This document shows positions 6,111-10,247 of a stretch of DNA of 10,247 nucleotides, piece after piece (the first letter of the stretch is position 1; every line of letters begins with the position of its first letter). The notes below the pieces were generated by a model. It was not told where the DNA came from. It searched no databases and was given only the letters and a program-made list of their open reading frames with translations. Origin of the DNA: Pseudomonas sp. (GTDB lineage Bacteria; Pseudomonadota; Gammaproteobacteria; Pseudomonadales; Pseudomonadaceae); assembly GCA_026398835.1 (NCBI GenBank), contig JAPLSD010000607.1:1-10247 (forward strand). Direction: 5' to 3'. Both the position numbers and the translations under genes were made by a program.

Positions 6111-7205
6111 TCAGATCCCAGCGCGCAACACGCTGGCCGGTAACGCTTCACCGCGCTCGGCACTCGCTGCGACCGCGTCGATCAAGCCACTCAACTCATA
6201 CCCCTGAGCCTTAAGCCAATCCTGATCGTAGTAGGTGGTCGCGTAGCGCTCGCCGCTATCACACAGAATCGCCACGATCGACCCCGACTCCCCCGCCGCA
6301 ACCATTTGTTGCGCCGCCATCAAGGCGCCAATCAGGTTGGTGCCGCTGGAACCACCGACATGTCGCCCCAGACGCTGTGCCAGGTAGTGCATGGCCGCCA
6401 GGGACAAGGCGTCCGGTACTTTGACCATCGCATCGATCACCTTGGGCAGGAACGACGCCTCGACCCGTGGCCGACCGATGCCTTCGATCCGCGAACCGCA
6501 GTCCAGTCGCAGGCTGGCATCGCCAGTCTGGTAATAATCGAAGAACACCGAACGCTCGGCATCGGCGCACAACACGCGGGTGCAATGCTGGCGATAACGT
6601 ACATAACGCCCCAGCGTCGCCGTCGTGCCGCCCGTGCCGGGGCTTGAAATCAGCCAGCTTGGCTCCGGGTAACGCTCGAAACGCAATTGATGGAAGATCG
6701 ACTCGGCAATGTTGTTGTTCGCTCGCCAGTCAGTGGCGCGCTCGGCGAAAGTGAACTGATCGATGAAGTGGCCACCACTCTCGCTGGCCAGACGTTCGGA
6801 CTCGGAGTAGATCTGCGTTGGATCCTGCACCAGATGGCTTTTGCCCCCGTAGAAGGCGATTTGCGCGATCTTTTCCTGAGAGGTGGTGGCAGGCATCACG
6901 GCAATGAACGGCAGACCCAGCATACGCGCGAAATACGCCTCGGAAATCGCCGTCGAACCACTCGAGGCCTCGATCACCGGCGCGCCTGGCTTGAGCCAGC
7001 CGTTACACAACGCATAGAGGAACAACGACCGCGCCAGACGATGTTTCAGGCTGCCGGTGGGGTGACTGGACTCATCCTTGAAGTACAACTCGACGCCCGG
7101 CAGACCCGGAAGCGGCAAGGGGATCAAGTGTGTATCGGCACTGCGTTGAAAGTCCGCTTCGATGATCCGGATGGCTTCGCGGGCCCACTGTCGGTTGTCG
7201 CTCAT
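6111..7205 (-). CDS. PLP-dependent cysteine synthase-fold enzyme, probable L-cysteine desulfhydrase (Cds1-like)
   Basis: A 364-residue fold-type II PLP enzyme. The PLP lysine is Lys54 in HPTGSLKHR (48-56). SSGST at 81-85 takes the place of the TSGNT substrate loop of CysK/CysM. The phosphate-binding loop is [13 protein letters not shown] (188-200). EGIGRP lies at 241-246, and [12 protein letters not shown] (315-326) supplies the serine near the pyridine nitrogen. The changed substrate loop and the start [20 protein letters not shown] resemble the Mycobacterium Cds1 (Rv3684) type as I recall it, which breaks L-cysteine down to H2S, ammonia and pyruvate. Activity is therefore inferred, and a synthase role cannot be excluded. 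The ATG at 7205 is preferred over an in-frame start at 7370 because the added 55 residues do not resemble the family. GAGAAAAG lies just upstream on the minus strand. A 9-bp inverted repeat directly precedes the ribosome binding site. The gene is divergent from nhaA. Confidence 0.85.
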   Translation of the reverse strand: MSDNRQWAREAIRIIEADFQRSADTHLIPLPLPGLPGVELYFKDESSHPTGSLKHRLARSLFLYALCNGWLKPGAPVIEASSGSTAISEAYFARMLGLPFIAVMPATTSQEKIAQIAFYGGKSHLVQDPTQIYSESERLASESGGHFIDQFTFAERATDWRANNNIAESIFHQLRFERYPEPSWLISSPGTGGTTATLGRYVRYRQHCTRVLCADAERSVFFDYYQTGDASLRLDCGSRIEGIGRPRVEASFLPKVIDAMVKVPDALSLAAMHYLAQRLGRHVGGSSGTNLIGALMAAQQMVAAGESGSIVAILCDSGERYATTYYDQDWLKAQGYELSGLIDAVAASAERGEALPASVLRAGI

Positions 7206-7222
7206 GGTCTTTTCTCGTTGGA

Positions 7223-7246
7223 TCTTGCGCCGTACTTGGCGCAAGA
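7223..7246 (-). promoter_or_regulatory. 9-bp inverted repeat just upstream of the cysteine desulfhydrase-like gene
   Basis: TCTTGCGCC (7223-7231) and GGCGCAAGA (7238-7246) are perfect arms around a 6-nt loop. The repeat ends 17 nt before the ATG at 7205. In RNA it would form a stable hairpin right against the ribosome-binding region; in DNA it could be an operator. No T-run follows, so it is not an intrinsic terminator. Confidence 0.55.
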
Positions 7247-7346
7247 AGATGTAATGCACCCAGCTTAGGTGATTCGAGCGCAGGGAAAACCTGACGGCGA
7301 TAACAGGTAACAGTTCAGGCCCCTGCTGCGGTCCGGCCGGCAATCT

Positions 7347-7360
7347 TAGGAAGTTTCCTA
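7347..7360. promoter_or_regulatory. hyphenated palindrome TAGGAA-gt-TTCCTA, candidate operator
   Basis: A perfect 6-bp inverted repeat with a 2-nt spacer lies near the middle of the divergent spacer. The symmetric form suits a dimeric regulator acting on either gene. No regulator is encoded next to it, and the protein that would bind is unknown. Confidence 0.35.
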
Positions 7361-7518
7361 CAGACCGCACAGATACAGTCGTGACTCAATTAGACACACA
7401 ACTGCTAGGCTCCAGTCCAACAAAGCACTTGCTCAACGCATATAACAAAAAAGAATATAACTTTTGTTTTAACAACTAACCGTCCGGGTTAGGGTGTCCC
7501 ACCTTTTGAACATTTGAT

Positions 7519-7524
7519 GGAGAG
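7519..7524 (+). promoter_or_regulatory. strong ribosome binding site that fixes a TTG start for nhaA
   Basis: GGAGAG lies 5 nt before TTG 7530-7532. No in-frame ATG lies near enough to serve as the start, and the TTG gives a family-like N-terminus. An ATG at 7517 overlaps the site but is out of frame and reaches a stop at 7541-7543 after eight codons. Confidence 0.75.
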
Positions 7525-7529
7525 CGACC

Positions 7530-8717
7530 TTGCCTCTGCGTAGCACGTTCACGCGTTTCTTTCAGTTGGAAGCTGCCAGCGGTCTGTTATTGATCGCCGC
7601 TGCAGCTCTAGCCCTGATCATCAACAACTCACCGCTGTCCTGGCTGTATAACGGCCTGCTGGACACACCCGTGGTCGCCCAGATCGGCGCCTTGAAGATC
7701 GCCAAGCCTCTGTTGCTGTGGATCAACGACGGCCTGATGGCGATGTTTTTCCTGCTGATTGGCCTCGAAGTCAAACGCGAAGTCCTCGAAGGTCATTTGT
7801 CGAAGCCATCGCAGATCGTCCTGCCCGGTGCTGCGGCTATCGGCGGTATGGTCGTGCCGGCGCTGATCTACTGGATCCTCAACAAGGACAACCCGGCGGC
7901 GCTGGGGGGCTGGGCCATTCCGATGGCCACCGACATCGCCTTCGCCCTGGGCGTATTGGCCCTGCTGGGAAAACGCGTGCCGGTCTCGCTGAAACTGTTC
8001 CTGATGACCCTGGCGATCATCGACGACCTTGGTGCGATTATCGTCATCGCGATCTTCTATTCGGGTGCGCTGTCCACATTGTCGCTGATCCTGGCCGCGG
8101 CTTGCCTGGTGGCATTGGTGGCGATGAACCGGCTGGGCGTGGTGAAACTCGGACCGTACATGATCATTGGCCTGATCCTCTGGGTCTGTGTGCTCAAGAG
8201 CGGTGTCCACGCGACCCTGGCGGGTGTGACCCTGGCGTTCTGTATTCCGCTGCGCACCAAAAACGCCGAACCTTCTCCACTGCTGAGCCTGGAACACGCG
8301 CTACACCCATGGGTCGCCTTCGGCATTCTGCCGCTGTTCGCCTTCGCCAACGCGGGGGTATCACTGGCCGGAGTCAATCTCGAAAGCTTCACCCATCATG
8401 TGCCGATGGGCATCGCTGCTGGCTTGCTGTTGGGCAAGACTATTGGTGTCTTCGGCCTGACCTGGCTGGCGGTCAAGATCGGCATTGCGGTACTGCCGTC
8501 AGGCGCGAACTGGGGCCAGGTGCTCGGCGTGGCGATTCTCTGCGGGATCGGCTTCACCATGAGCCTGTTCGTCGGCTCTCTGGCATTTGTGCCGGGCAGT
8601 AGCGATTACGCCGGGATGGACCGTATGGGTATTCTCACCGGCTCCATACTCGCAGCACTGATCGGTTACGCCGTGACGGCGGCGGCCAGTCGCAAGAACC
8701 CATTACTTCAATCGTAA
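7530..8717 (+). CDS. nhaA: Na+/H+ antiporter NhaA
   Basis: A 395-residue inner-membrane antiporter that exchanges external protons for cytoplasmic Na+ or Li+, helping pH and salt balance. Length and hydrophobic pattern fit the 12-helix NhaA family (E. coli protein 388 residues). Conserved positions are seen with an offset of about two residues from E. coli. Asp135 in [11 protein letters not shown] corresponds to Asp133. Asp165-Asp166 in AIIDDLGAI correspond to the ion-binding Asp163-Asp164. His227 in [10 protein letters not shown] corresponds to the pH-response His225. Lys303 in LGKTIGVFG corresponds to Lys300. The N-terminus ([19 protein letters not shown]) is family-like. Translation starts at TTG with GGAGAG 5 nt upstream, which may limit expression. 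The gene is divergent from the desulfhydrase-like gene and closes with a strong terminator, so it is a single-gene unit. No nhaR-type regulator is adjacent. Confidence 0.97.
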   Translation: MPLRSTFTRFFQLEAASGLLLIAAAALALIINNSPLSWLYNGLLDTPVVAQIGALKIAKPLLLWINDGLMAMFFLLIGLEVKREVLEGHLSKPSQIVLPGAAAIGGMVVPALIYWILNKDNPAALGGWAIPMATDIAFALGVLALLGKRVPVSLKLFLMTLAIIDDLGAIIVIAIFYSGALSTLSLILAAACLVALVAMNRLGVVKLGPYMIIGLILWVCVLKSGVHATLAGVTLAFCIPLRTKNAEPSPLLSLEHALHPWVAFGILPLFAFANAGVSLAGVNLESFTHHVPMGIAAGLLLGKTIGVFGLTWLAVKIGIAVLPSGANWGQVLGVAILCGIGFTMSLFVGSLAFVPGSSDYAGMDRMGILTGSILAALIGYAVTAAASRKNPLLQS

Positions 8718-8744
8718 GCATTGACGGCTTCAAAGGCTGAAAAC

Positions 8745-8784
8745 ACAAAACCCCGACCAGTTACCTGGCCGGGGTTTTGTTTTA
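8745..8784. terminator. bidirectional intrinsic terminator between nhaA and the SlyB-like gene
   Basis: The stem has arms at 8745-8760 and 8765-8780, with core ACCCCG/CGGGGT, a TTAC loop and a single mismatch (A8756 with C8769). That mismatch becomes a G-U wobble in the minus-strand RNA. T-rich tracts follow on both strands (TTTTGTTTT on plus; the complement of AAAACACAAAA on minus). It lies 28 bp after the nhaA stop and 12 bp from the end of the convergent lipoprotein gene, so it can serve both. Confidence 0.93.
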
Positions 8785-8796
8785 AGCGGGTAGCGT

Positions 8797-9261
8797 TTAG
8801 TGCGAAACGCGGCTGGTACCACCAACCGTCGAGATACGAACGCGCTCGCCGACACGGAAAACTTCGTTTTCCTGAACCTGCTGCACATAGGCACGCATGC
8901 TGCCGTCGTCTTCGCGAACAGTGATTTCCACGCCTTGAGTACGGGTCAGGCCTTCTTCAGTGGCCGAGCCCAGCAAACCACCGGCTACCGCACCGATCAC
9001 CGCAGCAACAATGCTGCCGCGGCCGCCGCCAACGGCACTACCACCAACACCACCAACGACCGCACCGGCGGCACCGCCGATTGGGGTCTTGGTGCCTTCA
9101 ATTTTCACCGGACGCAAGGCTTCGATAGTACCCATACGAATCGTCTGTACACGACGCGCTTCGTCACGGGAGTAAGAGTCACCGGTCAGGCTGGACTGGC
9201 AGCCGCCGAGCAACATCGCCATCGTGGTGAAAGAAGCAACCAGCAAAACAGACTTACGCAT
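8797..9261 (-). CDS. SlyB-like glycine-zipper outer-membrane lipoprotein
   Basis: A 154-residue lipoprotein of the SlyB/Pcp (17-kDa antigen-like) family. The signal peptide ends in LLGGC with Cys21 lipidated; Gln at +2 favours outer-membrane sorting. A glycine-zipper two-helix region follows at about residues 61-100 (IGGAAGAVVGGVGGSAVGGG, then a second GAVAGGLLGSA helix). The C-terminal beta-rich part carries VEITVREDDGSMRAYVQ and a final FRVGERVRI segment. Family members support outer-membrane integrity; in enterobacteria slyB belongs to the PhoPQ magnesium regulon, which is not shown here. The ATG at 9261 is chosen because GGAG lies 8 nt upstream and it gives a clean signal peptide; an in-frame ATG at 9345 would lie upstream of the promoter boxes. 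A good sigma70 promoter sits just ahead, and a shared terminator follows. Confidence 0.93.
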   Translation of the reverse strand: MRKSVLLVASFTTMAMLLGGCQSSLTGDSYSRDEARRVQTIRMGTIEALRPVKIEGTKTPIGGAAGAVVGGVGGSAVGGGRGSIVAAVIGAVAGGLLGSATEEGLTRTQGVEITVREDDGSMRAYVQQVQENEVFRVGERVRISTVGGTSRVSH

Positions 9262-9288
9262 AGCATCAACTCCAAAGGACAGGTGTTC

Positions 9289-9317
9289 ATTAAACTCCGC
9301 AGCTTGATGCGTGTCAC
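9289..9317 (-). promoter_or_regulatory. sigma70 promoter of the SlyB-like gene
   Basis: On the minus strand a -35 box GTGACA (complement of 9312-9317) and a -10 box TTTAAT (complement of 9289-9294) are separated by exactly 17 nt. Each matches consensus at five of six positions. Transcription would begin near 9282, giving a leader of about 20 nt that contains the GGAG ribosome binding site. This suggests strong constitutive expression, as is usual for abundant envelope lipoproteins. Confidence 0.7.
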
Positions 9318-9357
9318 GGCATCGCCCGGATAAAATTGTTTTCATTCATCCGCAGTA

Positions 9358-9369
9358 CAGACGCGTCTG
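9358..9369. promoter_or_regulatory. 12-bp perfect palindrome CAGACGCGTCTG in a divergent spacer
   Basis: A fully symmetric 12-mer lies between the SlyB-like gene and the small membrane-protein gene, about 40 bp upstream of the slyB-like -35 box and 59 bp before the ATG at 9429. It could be an operator. A 12-bp palindrome is expected a few times by chance in 10 kb, so only its location favours function. Confidence 0.3.
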
Positions 9370-9428
9370 AGCCCCATCACACAGTAGCGCCAATTATCAA
9401 ACCATGCGCCGCTGGCTAAAGGATTTCC

Positions 9429-9665
9429 ATGGACTACTTCATTATTGTCGTCACCACCGTCGCCGGGCTGTACTTCCACTGGTGGCTGTATGTGCGGATC
9501 AAACGCTGGATGGATCGCGACTTGGCATTGGCTTTGGCGAACGGAGACGAGCAGAAAAAGGCCTTCATGCTGCAACAGCTGGCCGGTGCCCAGGAGCAGA
9601 AAATCAAACGCAGGGATCTGCCGCGTTGGCTCGAAGCCGCCGCGGCCACCTATCCCGATCGGTGA
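9429..9665 (+). CDS. small conserved single-span membrane protein of unknown function
   Basis: A 78-residue protein that I do not recognise functionally. Residues 2-22 (DYFIIVVTTVAGLYFHWWLYV) form one hydrophobic segment ending in aromatic residues. A basic patch follows (RIKRWMDR), then a charged, probably helical tail rich in Ala, Gln and Lys (LALANGDEQKKAFMLQQLAG, then EQKIKRRDLPRWLEAAAA). The positive charges after the helix predict N-out/C-in topology with a cytoplasmic tail. The ATG at 9429 is supported by AAGGA at 9419-9423, 5 nt upstream. It is divergent from the SlyB-like gene and convergent with pdxH, with only 5 bp between the two stop codons. Coding status is supported by the ribosome binding site, the coherent topology and the snug fit between neighbours. 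Confidence 0.75.
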   Translation: MDYFIIVVTTVAGLYFHWWLYVRIKRWMDRDLALALANGDEQKKAFMLQQLAGAQEQKIKRRDLPRWLEAAAATYPDR

Positions 9666-9670
9666 GTTAT

Positions 9671-10247
9671 TTAAGGCGCCAGGCGTTCGCGTGCCCAGTT
9701 GCTGCCTTGCAAACGATAGTTGAGCCGATCATGCAGACGACTCGGACGACCTTGCCAGAACTCGATACGTTCCGGCAACAAGCGATAACCGCCCCAATGC
9801 TCCGGGCAGTGGGGTTGAGTGTCGCTGAAGCGCTGTTCTGTGGTTTTGAGCAACCCTTCCAGCTCCTCGCGACCGGCAATCACCCGACTCTGCGGTGAAG
9901 CCCAGGCACCGAGACGGCTGCCCAGCGGACGCACCTGGTAATACGCATCGGATTCCTGCGGTGTGACCTTCACCACCTGCCCTTCGATGCGCACCTGGCG
10001 TTCAAGAGTCGGCCAGAAGAAGGTCATGGCGGCGAACGGACACGCCGCCAATTGCTGCCCTTTGGCACTTTCGTAGTTGGTGAAGAAGGTAAAGCCCTGC
10101 TCATCGAGGCCCTTGAGCAGGAGAATGCGGCAATGCGGGCGACCGTCCTGATCGACGGTGGCCAGGGTCATCGCATTCGCCTCGACCGGCGGCTGTTCGG
10201 TTTTCACCGCCTCGGCAAACCACTGATGGAACAGCGCGAAAGGCTCA
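9671..10247 (-). CDS. pdxH: pyridoxamine 5'-phosphate oxidase PdxH (5' end missing)
   Basis: The C-terminal 191 residues of PdxH, the FMN enzyme that oxidises pyridoxine or pyridoxamine 5'-phosphate to pyridoxal 5'-phosphate with O2. It acts in vitamin B6 synthesis and salvage in the cytoplasm. The frame is open to the right edge, where [10 protein letters not shown] is read, so the true start lies outside; an internal GTG at 10207 is not the start. Family blocks are clear: [20 protein letters not shown] followed by LLKG (FMN contacts), [39 protein letters not shown], and the C-terminal WGGYRL...[14 protein letters not shown] segment with the Arg-x-His substrate pair, ending in the typical RLAP. 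The two PLP-linked genes in this window (pdxH and the desulfhydrase-like gene) are separated and show no sign of joint control. No terminator is visible between its stop and the convergent small gene 5 bp away. Confidence 0.97.
   Translation of the reverse strand, partial: EPFALFHQWFAEAVKTEQPPVEANAMTLATVDQDGRPHCRILLLKGLDEQGFTFFTNYESAKGQQLAACPFAAMTFFWPTLERQVRIEGQVVKVTPQESDAYYQVRPLGSRLGAWASPQSRVIAGREELEGLLKTTEQRFSDTQPHCPEHWGGYRLLPERIEFWQGRPSRLHDRLNYRLQGSNWARERLAP

Larger units (their letters stand above)
7206..7529. other. 324-bp divergent intergenic region between the desulfhydrase-like gene and nhaA
   Basis: No gene is supported here. An in-frame upstream extension of the minus-strand enzyme would cover part of it, but its residues do not look family-like. 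The spacer holds inverted repeats at 7223-7246 and 7347-7360 (listed separately), an AT-rich pair AACAAAA/TTTTGTT at 7444-7450 and 7462-7468, and a small hairpin CTAACC-gtccg-GGTTAG at 7476-7492 in the probable nhaA leader. Two TATAAC boxes, 7441-7446 and 7456-7461, are candidate -10 elements for nhaA, but no convincing -35 is placed correctly for either. Confidence 0.6.

Noticed and set aside
6687..7268. 193-codon open frame on the plus strand opposite the desulfhydrase-like gene
   Set aside because: It lies almost entirely antisense to the PLP enzyme and has no supporting motif.
6111..7370. Longer start at 7370 for the PLP enzyme
   Set aside because: The extra 55 residues do not resemble the family and would swallow the inverted repeat and part of the divergent control region.
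7517..7543. Eight-codon minigene starting at ATG 7517 in the nhaA ribosome binding site
   Set aside because: It has no good binding site of its own and its overlap with GGAGAG is probably accidental; kept only as a remark on the nhaA leader.
7629..8297. 222-codon open frame on the minus strand opposite nhaA
   Set aside because: Gln/Arg/Asp-rich antisense shadow with no ribosome binding site or recognisable domain.
7718..8602. 294-codon open frame on the plus strand inside nhaA
   Set aside because: It is an out-of-frame overlap of a certain NhaA gene, with Arg/Gly/Pro-rich composition typical of a frame shadow.
8800..9333. 177-codon open frame on the plus strand opposite the SlyB-like gene
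   Set aside because: Repetitive Thr/Ala/Asn composition reflects the complement of the glycine-zipper codons; antisense shadow.
9404..9898. 164-codon open frame on the plus strand across the small gene and pdxH
   Set aside because: It overlaps the better-supported 9429 gene in another frame and is antisense to pdxH.

Overview
The window looks like a chromosomal core segment of a Pseudomonas species, most likely from the P. fluorescens group. The reasons are GC-rich coding sequence, a typical fluorescent-Pseudomonas REP doublet beginning TGTGGGAGCGGGC, and gene products that closely resemble Pseudomonas NhaA, PdxH, SlyB-like and COG2509 proteins. No insertion sequence, prophage, tRNA, rRNA or CRISPR array is visible. 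Most genes are ordinary housekeeping or poorly characterised conserved genes.

Region 1 (1-1421, + strand) is the 3' part of a tightly overlapping operon: the last residues of a DUF692/MNIO enzyme, a complete DUF2063 partner protein and a DoxX-family membrane protein. This order matches bufferin-type (HvfABC/Gig-like) RiPP clusters, in which an iron enzyme and its partner modify cysteines of a small secreted copper-binding peptide. The precursor gene would lie upstream, outside the window. The operon ends in a 31-bp palindrome that supplies the stop codons of both the DoxX gene and the convergent LysR gene.

Region 2 (1416-3028) is a divergent pair, a LysR regulator (-) and a small short-chain dehydrogenase-like protein (+). 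They share a short control region with several inverted repeats. The SDR keeps the nucleotide-binding motif but lacks the usual Tyr-xxx-Lys catalytic pair.

Region 3 (3061-4262) is another divergent pair: a small periplasmic protein resembling a free-standing SecD P1-head domain (-), and a COG3650-like lipoprotein (+).

Region 4 (4286-6085) holds a COG2509 FAD-dependent dehydrogenase with its own TATAAT promoter box, followed by a REP doublet (REPIN).

Region 5 (6111-8784) has a cysteine-synthase-fold enzyme resembling the Cds1 type of cysteine desulfhydrase (-), divergent from the Na+/H+ antiporter gene nhaA (+), across a 324-bp spacer rich in inverted repeats. nhaA begins at TTG and ends at a strong bidirectional terminator.

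Region 6 (8797-10247) has a SlyB-like glycine-zipper lipoprotein (-) with a good sigma70 promoter, a small single-span membrane protein (+), and most of pdxH (-), which runs off the right edge.

The most interesting system is the bufferin-type RiPP operon tail. The best local curiosities are the catalytically altered SDR, the stand-alone SecD-head protein and the hairpin directly upstream of the desulfhydrase-like gene.
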